Position numbers and translations under genes: made by a program. Source: Agromyces sp. Soil535 (GTDB lineage: Bacteria > Actinomycetota > Actinomycetes > Actinomycetales > Microbacteriaceae). From it: 64,000 nt of DNA. This document shows, piece after piece, positions 1 through 9,548 of this stretch (position 1 is its first letter; every line of letters starts with the position of its first letter). A model generated the notes under the pieces. It was not told where the DNA came from. It saw nothing but the letters and a program-made list of their open reading frames with translations, and ran no database searches. The stretch lies in the NCBI RefSeq assembly GCF_001428255.1, contig NZ_LMRW01000025.1:186001-250000 (forward strand), read 5' to 3'.

Positions 1-227
1 TCACCGCGATCGCGGCCGAGCACGGGGTCTCGCCGGCGCAGGTCGTGCTGCGCTGGCACGTCGAGCTCGAGGCGGTGCCGATCCCGAAGTCGGCGGATGC
101 CGCACGGCGGCGTGAGAACCTCGACGTGTTCTCGTTCAGCCTCTCGAACGACGAGATCGAGGCGATCACCGCCCTGTCGCGCGGTCGGCTGTGGGGCGGC
201 GACCCCGACACGCACGAGGAGTTCTGA
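1..227 (+). CDS. Aldo/keto reductase, C-terminal part only
   Basis: The reading frame is open from the left edge (first full codon at position 3) to TGA at 225-227, so only about 74 C-terminal residues are visible. They read like the end of an aldo/keto reductase barrel: an ...SPAQVVLRWH helix, then VPIPKSADAARRRENLDVF, the loop that binds the NADP 2'-phosphate (PKS...R..N), and a C-terminal helix FSLSNDEIEAI. Family members are NADPH-dependent reductases of aldehydes or keto-sugars; the substrate cannot be told from this fragment. It converges on the P-type ATPase gene with only 34 bp between. Confidence 0.85.
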   Translation, partial: TAIAAEHGVSPAQVVLRWHVELEAVPIPKSADAARRRENLDVFSFSLSNDEIEAITALSRGRLWGGDPDTHEEF

Positions 228-261
228 CCGCCGCGCCCTGAGCCGTCGGGATGCCGCGTGC

Positions 262-2844
262 TCAGGCGTGCGGACGGCGGCCCGCGCGGGCGCGCAGGTG
301 CTTGTCGAGCGCGTCGACCGCCAGCAGGATCGGGATGGACGCGAAGGCGACGGCCCATCCCCAGAGCGGCGGATTCGCCTGTCCGAGCGCCCGCGCGACC
401 GGCGGAACCCAGAGCACCAGGAGCGAGACGGCCACCCCGATGGCGATCCCGGGGATGAGCAGGCGGTTGGTCGTCCAGCCCAGGGCGCCCGGCCACTTCG
501 TGGACGAGCGGCAGGCGAAGGCGTTCGCGGCCTGCGCGAAGACGACCGTGATGAACGCGGCGCCCGAGGCGGCCATCAGGTCTGGGCCTGTCGGGAACGG
601 ATCGCCGGGCCGCCAGCCGAACGCCGCGAGGGACACGACGAAGGCCGCCATGCTGAGGGCGGCCTCGAGCGGCCCCAGCACGCCGAAGGCGCGCCGTAGC
701 ACGGTGCCGTTCATGAGCCGGCCGCGCACGGGCGGCCCGTCGAGGAGGTGCTTCGCGGGCGGCTCGGCGCCGAGCGCCACCGCCGAGAGCGTGTCGGTGC
801 CGATGTCGAGCGCGATGATCTGGAGCACGCCGAGGGCGAGCGGGAACTGGCCGCCCGAGAGCGCCCACACGAGGAACGGCGTGAGCTCGGCGACGTTGTC
901 GGTGAGGTGGTACGTGAGGAACCGGCGGATGTTCACGAACGTCGCGCGCCCGTGCTCGATGCCCGCCACGATGCCGGCGAACGAGTCGTCGAGGAGCACG
1001 AGGTCGGCCGCCTCGCGCGCCACGTCGGTGCCCGACCGGCCCATCGCGACGCCGATGTCCGCCTCGTGCAGCGCCGGGGCGTCGTTCACGCCGTCGCCGG
1101 TCATCGCCACGACGTGCCCACGCGACCGGAGCGCGCGGGCGATGCGGAGCTTGTCCTCAGGCGAGACGCGGGCGATGACCACGCCGTCGTGGTCGAGCAG
1201 CGCCGCGAGCTCCGGCTCGCCCGCGGGCAGTTCGTCGCCGACCAGCACGGGCGCGCCGGGGAGTCGCAACCCAACCTCGTCGGCGATGGCCGCCGCGGTC
1301 ACAGGGTGGTCGCCCGTCACCATCGCGACCTTGACGCTCGCCCGTCGGCACGCCTGCAACGCCTCCCGCACGTCGTCGCGCGGCGGATCCTCGAGGCCCA
1401 CGAAGCCGAGGAGGTGAAGGCCCTCCTCGCACTCCTCGAGGCTCCGCGGCGTGCGGCCGCCGCGCGGCGCAACCGCAACCGCGAGCACGCGCAGACCCCG
1501 GGCCGTGAGGTTCTCCACCGCCTGCCGAGCGGTCGGGTCGTCGCCGCAGAGGGGGAGCACGCCGTCGGGTGACCCCTTCACCACGACCTCGTCGGCGAGC
1601 ACCACGGCCATCCGGCGGCGCCGCGGGTCGAAGGGGAACCGCAGCTCGGCGAGCGCCGCAGCACGGTCGGCCGAGGTGTCGAAGCCGAGGCGCATGGCGA
1701 ACGTGTCGAGCGCCGCCTCCATGGGGTCGCCGTGGGCGCGCCACTGCCCGCCGACCTCCTCGGTGTACCCGGTTGAGCAGCGCGTGCCCGCGAGTGCGAG
1801 CTTGCGCAGCGACTCCGAGGCATCCGGTGCCGACCAGCGCAGTTCGGCGGTCGGACCGTACCCGCCGCCGTCGACCGAGACGGAGCCGGCCGGCGACCAT
1901 GCCTCGACGACGGTCATCTGGTTGCGGGTGAGCGTGCCGGTCTTGTCGGTGCAGATGAACGTCGTCGAGCCGAGCGTCTCGACGGCCTCGAGGTTTCGCA
2001 CGAGGATCTGTCGCTTCGCCATCTGCTCCGAGCCCCACGCGAGCGACAGCGTCACCGTGGGGAGCAGTGCCTCGGGCACGAGGGCGACGGTCACGCCGAT
2101 CGCGAAGACGAGCGCGTCCTGGATCGGGTTGCCCACGATCACCGAGATGAGGAGGAACACCCCGCCGACCGTCACGGCGATCGCGGCAGTCAGGCGCACC
2201 ACGCCGCGCAGGCCGCGCGTCAGCGGCGTGTCCGGCTTGGTGGTCGACGTCGTCAGGCGGGCGATGCCCGCGAGCCGGGTCGCCTCGCCGACCGCCGTGG
2301 TGACGGCGCGGGTGTCGCCCTCGACCACGAACGTGCCGGCGAAGAGCGGTTCGCCCTCGGAGACCGCTCCGGCCTCGCTCTCGCCCGTGAGCATGGACGA
2401 GTCGACCAGGAGCCGGTTCGCGGTGCTGACGATCGCGTCCGCGGGCACCCGGTCGCCGGCCTCCAGCAGCAGGATGTCGTCGACCACGACGTCCTCGGCC
2501 TCGATGACCCGGCGCCGTCCGTCGCGCCAGACGGACACCCGCGTGGGGAGCATCGCCTGCAACCGGTCGGCCGCCCGATCGGCGCGGGCCTGCTGCACCG
2601 CGGCGAACACCGCGTTGAGCACGATGACCGCGACGATCGCGATCGAGAGCTCCGGCAGCCCCGCGAAGAACGCCAGGACGGCGGCGATCCACAGCATGAT
2701 CGCGAAGAAGTGGGTGAGCTCGCCGAGCAGCCGGCGGAGTGCGGACGGGCGCCGCGCGACGGGCAGCCGGTTGGCACCGCCCTCTGCTCGCCGCTTGCTG
2801 GCCTCCGCGGTGGTCAGTCCGGGCGGCGCCATGCTCCCCGACAT
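262..2844 (-). CDS. Cation-translocating P-type ATPase
   Basis: 860 aa, start ATG at 2844 preceded by a purine-rich GAGGGGAGGG. The open frame runs on upstream to 4545, but only from here does it match the family. It shows the full P-type order: an N-terminal cation ATPase domain, two membrane segments (about residues 45-85), actuator domain with TGES (153-156), PEALLP in the ion-binding helix (257-262), phosphorylation motif DKTGT with Asp300, then MVTGDHP and the hinge TGDGVNDAPALHEADIG, followed by C-terminal membrane helices. No N-terminal heavy-metal CxxC domain is present and the ion-binding helix has PEAL, not CPC, so a type II-like pump (Ca, Na or another main-group cation) is more likely than a Cu/Zn/Cd exporter. 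It is divergent from the MFS gene. Confidence 0.9.
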   Translation of the reverse strand: MSGSMAPPGLTTAEASKRRAEGGANRLPVARRPSALRRLLGELTHFFAIMLWIAAVLAFFAGLPELSIAIVAVIVLNAVFAAVQQARADRAADRLQAMLPTRVSVWRDGRRRVIEAEDVVVDDILLLEAGDRVPADAIVSTANRLLVDSSMLTGESEAGAVSEGEPLFAGTFVVEGDTRAVTTAVGEATRLAGIARLTTSTTKPDTPLTRGLRGVVRLTAAIAVTVGGVFLLISVIVGNPIQDALVFAIGVTVALVPEALLPTVTLSLAWGSEQMAKRQILVRNLEAVETLGSTTFICTDKTGTLTRNQMTVVEAWSPAGSVSVDGGGYGPTAELRWSAPDASESLRKLALAGTRCSTGYTEEVGGQWRAHGDPMEAALDTFAMRLGFDTSADRAAALAELRFPFDPRRRRMAVVLADEVVVKGSPDGVLPLCGDDPTARQAVENLTARGLRVLAVAVAPRGGRTPRSLEECEEGLHLLGFVGLEDPPRDDVREALQACRRASVKVAMVTGDHPVTAAAIADEVGLRLPGAPVLVGDELPAGEPELAALLDHDGVVIARVSPEDKLRIARALRSRGHVVAMTGDGVNDAPALHEADIGVAMGRSGTDVAREAADLVLLDDSFAGIVAGIEHGRATFVNIRRFLTYHLTDNVAELTPFLVWALSGGQFPLALGVLQIIALDIGTDTLSAVALGAEPPAKHLLDGPPVRGRLMNGTVLRRAFGVLGPLEAALSMAAFVVSLAAFGWRPGDPFPTGPDLMAASGAAFITVVFAQAANAFACRSSTKWPGALGWTTNRLLIPGIAIGVAVSLLVLWVPPVARALGQANPPLWGWAVAFASIPILLAVDALDKHLRARAGRRPHA

Positions 2845-2967
2845 GGGCCCTCCCCTCGGTGCTCCCAGCGTAGGGGCTGAACGCCGGCACGGGGGGTCGG
2901 GCACGGGCCGTGCGAGCGACGGCTGGCGCCGGTGGCGTTGTGGGTGGCCCGGGATAGGCTGGATCGA

Positions 2968-4437
2968 GTGAGCGACTCGACGACGAACCCGGCCCCCGAG
3001 ACCTCGGAGCACTCGGTCGTTCCCGCGGCCGAGGCCTTCGCGTCGGCTGAGGCATCCGCTCACGCCGAGCACGGCACCGACGCCCGCGGGCCGCTGTCCA
3101 AGCCGTTTCGCTGGCTGTCGATCGGCATGTTCGCGATCATCTTCATCGCGGCGTTCGAGGCGATGGCCGTCACCACGATCATGCCCCTCGTGGCGCGCGA
3201 CCTCGACGGCATCGCCCTGTTCGCGCTGGCATTCGCCGTGCCGCTGGCCGCCGGCATCATCGGCATGGTGCTCGCCGGCAACTGGACCGACCGCTCCGGC
3301 GCCCTTCCGTCGCTCGTGACGTCGGCCGTGCTGTTCGTCGTGGGACTGCTCATCGCCGGCACGGCACCGAACATGATCGTGTTCATCATCGGCCGCTTCG
3401 TGCACGGGCTCGCCGGCGCCGCGGTGATCGTGCCGTTGTACGTCATCGTCGCGCGCATGTATCCGGAGCGACTCCGTGCCCGCGTCTTCGCCGGGTTCGC
3501 GGCCGCGTGGGTGATCCCGTCGATCATCGGCCCCGCGCTCGCCGGCGCCGTCGCCGAGACCGCGAGCTGGCGGTGGGTGTTCCTCGGCGTCATCGTGCTG
3601 CTGCTTCCGGCCGCGGCGATGATGCTGCCGCCCATCCTCCGGGTGCGCGACCAGGTGCAGGGCGACCCGTCGGTGCCGTGGAGTCTCGGCCGAGTCGGCT
3701 GGGCGGTGCTCACGGCGGCATCCGCACTCGCGCTGTCGCTGTCGAAGGAACTCGCCGACCCGTGGCGATGGATCGTCGCGATCGCCGCCGTCGTCCTCGT
3801 CGCGGTCGCGGCGCGTCCGCTCATGCCTGCGGGCACCCTCCGTGCCGCGCGCGGCATGCCGGCAACGGTGCTGCTCCGGCTCATCGTGGCGGGAGCGTTC
3901 TTCGGCAGCGAGATCTACCTGCCATACCTCTTCATCGAGCGCTACGACTTCTCGCCGAGCCTCGCCGGCGCTGTGCTCACGGGCGCGGGCGTCACCTGGG
4001 CGGCGGCGTCCTGGTTGCAGGGTCGACTCGGCGACCGGGTGTCGAACACGCAGGCGGTGCAGATCGGCGCCGGGCTGCTGGCCGTCTCGCTCGTGGTTGT
4101 GCTGCTCGTGGCCGCGTTCACCCTGCCGCCCGTGATCGCCTTCGTCGCGTGGACCCTCGCGGGCGGCGCGATGGGCTTCATGTACCCCCGGTTCTCGGTG
4201 GCGGTGCTGAAACTCTCGCCCGTGTCGTCGCAGGGATTCAACAGTGCCGCGCTCTCGATCGGTGAGTCGCTCGGCGCGGCCGTCGCCCTCGCGATCACCG
4301 CGCTCGCCTCGAGCGCGATCGTGGGCGGCGCGTTCACGGCCGACTTCGCGGTGACCGTGGCGATCGCCGTCGTGGCCGTCGTGCTCGCGCCGCGCGTGCG
4401 GCCGCGGGGTGCTGACGTGGCATCCATCGACGCCTGA
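2968..4437 (+). CDS. MFS transporter
   Basis: 489 aa from GTG 2968. I prefer this start to 2932 because a -10-like TAGGCT lies at 2955-2960, just upstream, which fits a leaderless mRNA as is common in actinobacteria. About 45 hydrophilic residues precede the first membrane helix (WLSIGMFAIIFIAAFEAMAV). The protein then has repeated long hydrophobic segments and the MFS loop GNWTDRSGALPS between helices 2 and 3, and a matching second-half loop LQGRLGDRVSNTQ. The length and the AVTTIMPLVARDL stretch after helix 1 resemble drug:proton antiporters of the DHA type. The substrate is unknown. It is divergent from the P-type ATPase and followed by a LacI-regulated block with its own promoter. Confidence 0.85.
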   Translation: MSDSTTNPAPETSEHSVVPAAEAFASAEASAHAEHGTDARGPLSKPFRWLSIGMFAIIFIAAFEAMAVTTIMPLVARDLDGIALFALAFAVPLAAGIIGMVLAGNWTDRSGALPSLVTSAVLFVVGLLIAGTAPNMIVFIIGRFVHGLAGAAVIVPLYVIVARMYPERLRARVFAGFAAAWVIPSIIGPALAGAVAETASWRWVFLGVIVLLLPAAAMMLPPILRVRDQVQGDPSVPWSLGRVGWAVLTAASALALSLSKELADPWRWIVAIAAVVLVAVAARPLMPAGTLRAARGMPATVLLRLIVAGAFFGSEIYLPYLFIERYDFSPSLAGAVLTGAGVTWAAASWLQGRLGDRVSNTQAVQIGAGLLAVSLVVVLLVAAFTLPPVIAFVAWTLAGGAMGFMYPRFSVAVLKLSPVSSQGFNSAALSIGESLGAAVALAITALASSAIVGGAFTADFAVTVAIAVVAVVLAPRVRPRGADVASIDA

Positions 4438-4466
4438 AGACGATCGTCCGAACGCCTGCGGGCTTA

Positions 4467-4547
4467 ATGTGACGTCACATCTGTGACAGTCACATTCCCG
4501 CAGAGTTGTGCATAATTGAAGACGACGACGGATGTGACCGTGCACAT
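4467..4547 (+). promoter_or_regulatory. Promoter region with three palindromic operators upstream of the first LacI gene
   Basis: Three TGTGA...TCACA palindromes are clustered: ATGTGACGTCACAT at 4467-4480 (perfect), TGTGACAGTCACA at 4482-4494 (perfect around an odd centre) and ATGTGACCGTGCACAT at 4532-4547 (one mismatched pair). A -10-like CATAAT lies at 4511-4516 between the second and third. A fourth related site lies at 5698-5713 before araD copy 1. The inverted half-site TGTGA and the position next to a LacI gene suggest an autoregulatory LacI operator set; the assignment is inference. Confidence 0.7.
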
Positions 4548-4571
4548 GCCGTGAATCGATCGGGGGGCGTC

Positions 4572-5591
4572 GTGCCTGAGGAGCTGCACCGGGGGAGGCC
4601 CCCGAGCATCCGCGATGTCGCGCGGCTCGCCGGCGTCTCGCACCAGACCGTGTCCCGGGTGCTGAACCACCACCCGAGCATCCGGCCCGAGACGAAGCAG
4701 CGCGTGCTCGATGTCATGGCCGAGCTGCAGTACAAGCCCAACCGGGCGGCACGGGCGCTCGTCACGAGCCGCTCGCACACCATCGGCATCCTGTCGGCAT
4801 CCAGCACCTGGTACGGCCCCGCCTCGAGCATCGCCGCGATCGAGGAGGCCGCGCGCGCGGCCGGCTACTGGGTCAGCACCGCGAACATCGAGTCGTCCGA
4901 TGCGCGTTCCATCGCCGACGGGCTCGCGCACCTCGCGGCCCAGGGGATCGAGGGCCTCGTCGTCATCGCCCCGCAGGTGCGCGTGTTCGACACCCTCGCG
5001 CAGCTCTCGATCGACGTGCCCTACGTGACCCTCCAGTCGACTGGACGAGCCCCCGGCCACGCGCTCTCGGTCGACCAGATCGCCGGTGCGCGCATGGCGA
5101 CGAGGCACCTCATCGACCTCGGCCACCGCAGCATCTACCACCTCGCCGGCCCTCAGGACTGGATCGAGGCCGAAGCGCGGATGCTCGGCTTCCTCGAAGA
5201 GATGAGCGCCAGGGACGTGCCCACCACGGCGCCGATCCTCGGCGACTGGACCGCGGACTTCGGCTACTACGCAGGCCGTGAGCTGCTCACGGTGCGGGAC
5301 TTCACCGCGATCTTCTCGTCGAACGACCAGATGGCGCTCGGGCTCATGCACGCGATCCGCGATGCCGGGCTCGAGATCCCGCGCGACGTCTCGATCATCG
5401 GCTTCGACGACATCCCCGAGGCGGCGCATTTCTGGCCACCGCTGACGACCGTGCGCCAGGACTTCGCCGAGTTGGGCCGCCGCTGCGTGGCCCTGCTCCT
5501 CGGCGACCTCGACCCCGCCGCGCCCGATTACCGCGGCACGATCACGCCCGAACTCGTGGTGCGGGGCACCACAGGTGCACCGCTGTTCTGA
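4572..5591 (+). CDS. LacI-family transcriptional regulator 1
   Basis: 339 aa from GTG 4572 with CGGGGGG upstream; an in-frame TTG at 4506 would overlap the predicted -10, so it is not used. The N-terminal helix-turn-helix (SIRDVARLAGVSHQTVSRVLN) is followed by the hinge region and a periplasmic-binding-protein-like effector domain (GILSASSTWYGPASSIAAIEEAAR ... FSSNDQMALGLMHAIRDAG ... IGFDDIPEAAHF). It belongs to the same subfamily as the regulators at 15159 and 23243, which share the DIPEAA and QTVSRVLN stretches. It probably represses itself and the araD copy 1/chvE transcription unit through the TGTGA...TCACA sites, with a pentose-type inducer. Confidence 0.9.
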   Translation: MPEELHRGRPPSIRDVARLAGVSHQTVSRVLNHHPSIRPETKQRVLDVMAELQYKPNRAARALVTSRSHTIGILSASSTWYGPASSIAAIEEAARAAGYWVSTANIESSDARSIADGLAHLAAQGIEGLVVIAPQVRVFDTLAQLSIDVPYVTLQSTGRAPGHALSVDQIAGARMATRHLIDLGHRSIYHLAGPQDWIEAEARMLGFLEEMSARDVPTTAPILGDWTADFGYYAGRELLTVRDFTAIFSSNDQMALGLMHAIRDAGLEIPRDVSIIGFDDIPEAAHFWPPLTTVRQDFAELGRRCVALLLGDLDPAAPDYRGTITPELVVRGTTGAPLF

Positions 5592-5656
5592 CCGCGGGGC
5601 GTCGCCGCGTGCTCGTCTCGGAGGGTCTGTTGTTACCGATCCGTGACAACTCGGAT

Positions 5657-5713
5657 TTGACAGCAGCTTCATCGATGTGGCTAACATGAGTGTCGCCATG
5701 TGAACGGTCACAT
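5657..5713 (+). promoter_or_regulatory. Promoter and operator of the araD1-chvE unit
   Basis: TTGACA at 5657-5662 is a consensus -35. TAACAT at 5682-5687 is a candidate -10 (19-bp spacer; GCTAAC at 5680-5685 would give 17). The near-palindrome ATGTGAACGGTCACAT (5698-5713) follows at about the transcription start, where a repressor would block initiation. The rest of 5592-5656 shows no gene. Confidence 0.7.
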
Positions 5714-5759
5714 CGACTGGCGCATGGGACGCCCCATCCTGATCGACGAAGGAGTCACC

Positions 5760-5837
5760 GTGCCGACAGCCCCCATCGCGCACGACCGTCCGTGCGGTTC
5801 CGGCCGGTCCAGCGCGTGCTGCGGGGCATCACGATGA
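5760..5837 (+). CDS. 25-codon leader ORF coupled to araD copy 1
   Basis: GTG 5760 stands 5 nt after a strong GAAGGAG (5748-5754) and the frame runs 25 codons to TGA 5835-5837, overlapping the araD ATG (5834) by 4 nt. araD has no good Shine-Dalgarno of its own, so this ORF probably delivers ribosomes to it by translational coupling. The first 20 or so bases around the start (gacgaaggagtc.ccgtgccg) almost match those at 11150-11173, where the equivalent leader is a recognisable AraB remnant. Here the encoded peptide (VPTAPIAHDRP...) shows no AraB similarity that I can see. Confidence 0.5.
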   Translation: MPTAPIAHDRPCGSGRSSACCGASR

Positions 5838-6595
5838 GCACGTTCGGGCCGCAGGTCGAGGTCGCCGTGGCGCGGGTGCGTGCGGACGTGGCGCGGTTGC
5901 ACGGGGAGCTGACCCGGTACCGCCTCGTGGTGTGGACGGGCGGCAACGTGTCGGGCCGGGTGCCGGGTGCCGACCTGTTCGTGATCAAGCCGTCAGGTGT
6001 GTCGTACAACGACCTGGCGCCGGAGAACATGATCCTCTGCGACCTGGACGGGAACGTGGTGCCGGGTACGCCGGGCAGCGATCGGGCCCCTTCGTCCGAC
6101 ACGGCAGCGCACGCCTACGTGTACCGGAACATGCCGGAGGTCGGCGGGGTGGTGCACACGCATTCGACGTATGCGACGGCGTGGGCGGCGCGGGGGGAGG
6201 AGATCCCGTGCGTGATCACGGCGATGGCGGATGAGTTCGGGGGGCCGATCCCGGTGGGTCCGTTCGCGATCATCGGAGATGACTCGATCGGTCGGGGGAT
6301 CGTGCAGACCCTGTCCGGGCACCGGTCCCGGGCGGTGTTGATGCGGAATCATGGGCCGTTCACGATCGGCGCGAACGCGAAGGACGCGGTGAAGGCGGCG
6401 GTGATGGTCGAGGATGTGGCCCGCACCGTGCAGCTGGCTCGTGAGGCGGGTCCGTTGGTCCGGATCCCGCAGGACGCGATCGACCGCCTCTACGACCGCT
6501 ACCAGAACGTCTACGGGCAGGCGAACGACGCCCGCCGGACGAGCACAGACGGGCGGGCGAACGACGCCCGCCGAACGGAACCCGCCGACGCATGA
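5834..6595 (+). CDS. araD: L-ribulose-5-phosphate 4-epimerase (class II aldolase family), copy 1
   Basis: 253 aa. AraD interconverts L-ribulose 5-phosphate and D-xylulose 5-phosphate, the last step feeding L-arabinose into the pentose phosphate pathway. The zinc-binding histidines are visible in GGVVHTHST and the phosphate-binding WTGGNVSGR and [12 protein letters not shown] stretches are intact. Start ATG 5834 overlaps the leader ORF stop by 4 nt. The protein is very close to copy 2 (11246-11965), but its codons differ: copy 1 favours G-ending codons (ggg, gcg, cgg, gtg) where copy 2 and the neighbours use C-ending ones, which hints at a separate origin. The C-terminus is extended by a 12-residue duplication (see 6515-6586). 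It is the first gene before a sugar ABC transporter. Confidence 0.9.
   Translation: MSTFGPQVEVAVARVRADVARLHGELTRYRLVVWTGGNVSGRVPGADLFVIKPSGVSYNDLAPENMILCDLDGNVVPGTPGSDRAPSSDTAAHAYVYRNMPEVGGVVHTHSTYATAWAARGEEIPCVITAMADEFGGPIPVGPFAIIGDDSIGRGIVQTLSGHRSRAVLMRNHGPFTIGANAKDAVKAAVMVEDVARTVQLAREAGPLVRIPQDAIDRLYDRYQNVYGQANDARRTSTDGRANDARRTEPADA
6515..6586 (+). repeat. Imperfect 36-bp tandem duplication at the araD1 3' end
   Basis: Units 6515-6550 and 6551-6586 share gcgaacgacgcccgccg and encode two copies of G(Q/R)ANDARRT. The 36-bp length keeps the frame. araD copy 2 ends after a single GDARR, so the duplication occurred only in copy 1. Confidence 0.7.
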
Positions 6596-6732
6596 GCGAG
6601 GCACCACGGGTTCTCCGAGAACTTGCGACCACCGCAGGGATGGCGCGAGCGAGGCGGCTTGCATGGACGAAGCCGGCTCCGACTGTCACCAAGACAACGA
6701 CGTCCATGAATGACACAGTGAAAGGACACACC

Positions 6733-7854
6733 GTGAAGAACACGAAGAAGGTGCTTCTCGCCACCCTCGCGGCCGGTTCCATGCTCGCGCTCGCCGCGTG
6801 CTCGGGCACGGGCGCCTCGGGCGAGGAGGGCGGCGGCGGCGGCCTCATCGGCGTCGCGATGCCGACCAAGAGCTCGGAGCGCTGGATCCAGGACGGCGAC
6901 TCCGTCAAGGAACAGCTCGAGGAGCAGGGCTTCACCGTCGACCTCCAGTACGCCGAGGACGACATCCCCACCCAGGTCTCGCAGATCGAGAACATGATCA
7001 CGAAGGGCGCCGAAGCACTCATCATCGCCTCGATCGACGGCACCACGCTGTCACAGGTGCTGCAGGATGCCGCAGACGCGGAGATCCCCGTCATCGCCTA
7101 CGACCGCCTCATCCGCGACTCGGAGAACGTCGACTACTACGCGTCGTTCGACAACTACATCGTGGGCGTGCAGCAGGCCACGTCGCTCCTCGCTGGCCTC
7201 GGCCTCACCGACCTCGAGGGCGAAGCGGCAGCGGATGCCCCCGCCGGTCCGTTCAACATCGAGCTGTTCGCCGGTTCACCCGACGACAACAACGCGACGT
7301 TCTTCTGGAACGGCGCCATCGACACGCTGCAGCCGTACATCGACGAGGGCACCCTCGTGGTGAAGTCGGGCCAGACCGACTTCGAGCAGGCCGCCATCCT
7401 CCGTTGGGACGGCGAGGTCGCGCAGGAGCGCATGGAGAACCTCCTCACCTCGACGTACTCCGACGGCTCGACGGTCAACGCTGTGCTGTCGCCCTACGAC
7501 GGCCTCTCGCGTGGCATCATCTCGGCGCTCACCGACGCGGGCTACTCCGTGGGCGAGGGCTGGCCGGTCATCTCCGGCCAGGACGCCGAGCTCGACTCGG
7601 TCAAGGCGATCAACTCGGGTGAGCAGTACTCGACCATCTTCAAGGACACCCGCAACCTCGCGACCGTGGCCGTGGACATGGCGACCGCCCTCCTGAACGG
7701 CGAGGAGCCCGAGGTGAACAACACCGAGGACTACGACAATGGCGTGAAGACGGTGCCGTCGTACCTCCTCGAGTCGGAGATCGTCGTGAAGGACAACATC
7801 ATCGAGGTCCTCGTCGACAGCGGCTACTGGACCGAAGAGGAAATCAACGGCTAG
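6733..7854 (+). CDS. chvE: Multiple-monosaccharide ABC transporter substrate-binding lipoprotein (ChvE-like)
   Basis: 373 aa from GTG 6733, with AAAGGA at 6721-6726; in-frame upstream starts lack a ribosome-binding site. It has a lipoprotein signal: KNTKK, a hydrophobic core and the lipobox LALAAC with Cys23, so it is anchored on the outer face of the membrane. The mature part is a type I sugar-binding fold typical of ChvE ([55 protein letters not shown]). ChvE proteins bind aldoses such as arabinose, galactose, xylose and glucose. Its place between araD and the MmsA/MmsB-type genes favours a pentose here. Confidence 0.9.
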   Translation: MKNTKKVLLATLAAGSMLALAACSGTGASGEEGGGGGLIGVAMPTKSSERWIQDGDSVKEQLEEQGFTVDLQYAEDDIPTQVSQIENMITKGAEALIIASIDGTTLSQVLQDAADAEIPVIAYDRLIRDSENVDYYASFDNYIVGVQQATSLLAGLGLTDLEGEAAADAPAGPFNIELFAGSPDDNNATFFWNGAIDTLQPYIDEGTLVVKSGQTDFEQAAILRWDGEVAQERMENLLTSTYSDGSTVNAVLSPYDGLSRGIISALTDAGYSVGEGWPVISGQDAELDSVKAINSGEQYSTIFKDTRNLATVAVDMATALLNGEEPEVNNTEDYDNGVKTVPSYLLESEIVVKDNIIEVLVDSGYWTEEEING

Positions 7855-7871
7855 TCACCACCGGAACACGG

Positions 7872-7964
7872 CGGTCGGATGACGCGACCCCCGCGTGCCG
7901 GGGCCCGGTGCGGGAGTACACTCTCGCCTCAGGTCCCGGCCCGGCGGCATCCGTCATCCGACCG
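7872..7964 (+). other. Inverted repeat between chvE and mmsA
   Basis: CGGTCGGATGACG (7872-7884) and CGTCATCCGACCG (7952-7964) are perfect 13-bp complements 67 bp apart, inside the 140-bp gap after chvE. A transcript stem-loop here could stop part of the transcription or protect the chvE message, which would give the usual excess of binding protein over membrane subunits. Confidence 0.5.
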
Positions 7965-7994
7965 GCCCCACCCGGCAATGAAGCAGGAGCAAGG

Positions 7995-9524
7995 ATGACC
8001 ACCAACATTCTCGAGATGCGCGGCATCACGAAGACGTTCCCCGGCGTGAAGGCGCTGTCGAACGTCAACCTCGAGGTCGAGCGCGGCGAGGTGCACGCCA
8101 TCTGCGGCGAGAACGGCGCCGGCAAGTCGACCCTCATGAAGGTGCTCTCAGGCGTATACGCGCACGGCACCTACGGCGGCGACATCGTCTTCGAGAACGA
8201 GACGGTGGAGTTCAAGGACCTCAGCGACTCAGAGGCCAAGGGCATCGTCATCATCCACCAGGAGCTCGCTCTCAGCCCCTACCTGTCGATCGCCGAGAAC
8301 ATCTTCCTCAACAACGAGCAGAAGGGCCGCGGCGGCCTGATCGACTGGAACAAGACGAACTTCGAGGCGTCGAAGCTCCTCGCCCGCGTCGGCCTGCGCG
8401 AGAACCCCACGACGAAGATCATGGACATCGGGGTCGGCAAGCAGCAGCTCGTCGAGATCGCGAAGGCGCTCTCGAAGGAGGTGAAGCTCCTCATCCTCGA
8501 CGAGCCCACCGCCGCGCTCAACGACGAGGACTCCGACCACCTGCTCGACCTGATCCTGCACCTCAAGGGGCAGGGCATCACGTCGATCATCATCAGCCAC
8601 AAGCTCAACGAGATCAAGAAGGTCGCCGACTCCGTCACGGTCATCCGCGACGGCAAGACGATCGAGACGATCGCCAAGGCGGATGTCACCGAAGACCGCA
8701 TCATCAAGGACATGGTCGGCCGCGACCTCGAGCACCGCTATCCCGACCACACGCCGCACATCGGCGAGGAGCTGCTGCGCGTCGAGGACTGGACGGCCCA
8801 CCACCCGCAGGACTCCTCCCGCGTGATGGTCGACAACGTGAACCTCAACGTACGTGCAGGCGAGATCGTCGGCATCGCGGGCCTCATGGGCGCCGGCCGC
8901 ACGGAGTTCGCGATGAGCCTGTTCGGCCAGTCGTACGGCTCGCGTATCTCGGGCAAGGTGTTCCTGCGCGGCGAGGAGATCAAGACCCGCACGGTCGCCG
9001 AGGCGATCGGGCACGGCATCGCCTACGCCACCGAGGACCGCAAGACCTACGGCCTCAACCTCATCGAGGACATCAAGCGCAACATCTCGATGGCGTCGCT
9101 GAAGAAGCTCGAGAGGTACGGACTCGTGCACGACAACGAGGAGTACGCGGTCGCCAACGAGTACCGCAAGTCGATGAACATCAAGGCGCCGAGCGTGCTC
9201 GTGAAGACGGGCAAGCTCTCGGGCGGCAACCAGCAGAAGGTCGTGCTGTCGAAATGGATCTACGCCGACCCCGACGTACTGATCCTCGACGAGCCGACCC
9301 GCGGCATCGACGTGGGTGCGAAGTACGAGATCTACACGATCATCAACCGCCTCGCGGCGGCCGGGAAGGGCATCGTCATGATCTCTTCGGAGCTGCCCGA
9401 GCTCCTCGGCATCTGCGACCGCGTGTACGCCCTCTCGGAAGGCCGCATCACCGGTGAGCTCCCCGTCGAGGAAGCCACCCCCGAGGCGATGCTCAAGCTC
9501 ATGACCATGGAAAAGCCCCGCTGA
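7995..9524 (+). CDS. mmsA: Multiple-monosaccharide ABC transporter ATP-binding protein
   Basis: 509 aa from ATG 7995 (AGGAG at 7985-7989). It is a tandem ATPase of the sugar CUT2 class: N-terminal half with Walker [11 protein letters not shown], signature and Walker [12 protein letters not shown]-terminal half with a degenerate P-loop ([12 protein letters not shown]), [14 protein letters not shown] and [15 protein letters not shown]. It powers the importer with the ChvE-like and MmsB-like partners on either side. It is probably transcribed from the araD1 promoter. Confidence 0.92.
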   Translation: MTTNILEMRGITKTFPGVKALSNVNLEVERGEVHAICGENGAGKSTLMKVLSGVYAHGTYGGDIVFENETVEFKDLSDSEAKGIVIIHQELALSPYLSIAENIFLNNEQKGRGGLIDWNKTNFEASKLLARVGLRENPTTKIMDIGVGKQQLVEIAKALSKEVKLLILDEPTAALNDEDSDHLLDLILHLKGQGITSIIISHKLNEIKKVADSVTVIRDGKTIETIAKADVTEDRIIKDMVGRDLEHRYPDHTPHIGEELLRVEDWTAHHPQDSSRVMVDNVNLNVRAGEIVGIAGLMGAGRTEFAMSLFGQSYGSRISGKVFLRGEEIKTRTVAEAIGHGIAYATEDRKTYGLNLIEDIKRNISMASLKKLERYGLVHDNEEYAVANEYRKSMNIKAPSVLVKTGKLSGGNQQKVVLSKWIYADPDVLILDEPTRGIDVGAKYEIYTIINRLAAAGKGIVMISSELPELLGICDRVYALSEGRITGELPVEEATPEAMLKLMTMEKPR

Positions 9525-9548
9525 CGCGCGGATGACCCAGGAGACACC

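Noticed and set aside
237..266. Hairpin between the aldo/keto reductase and ATPase genes as terminator
   Set aside because: Only a 7-bp stem (CCTGAGC/GCTCAGG) with a 16-nt loop that overlaps the ATPase stop; too weak to list.
262..4545. Very long minus-strand open frame of more than 1400 codons reaching across the MFS gene
   Set aside because: Only the part from 2844 downstream matches P-type ATPases and has a ribosome-binding site; the rest is antisense shadow of the MFS gene in high-GC DNA.
5760..5837. AraB remnant, as before araD2
   Set aside because: The peptide shows no AraB signature in any frame I checked; only the start context is shared, so it is listed as a leader ORF.
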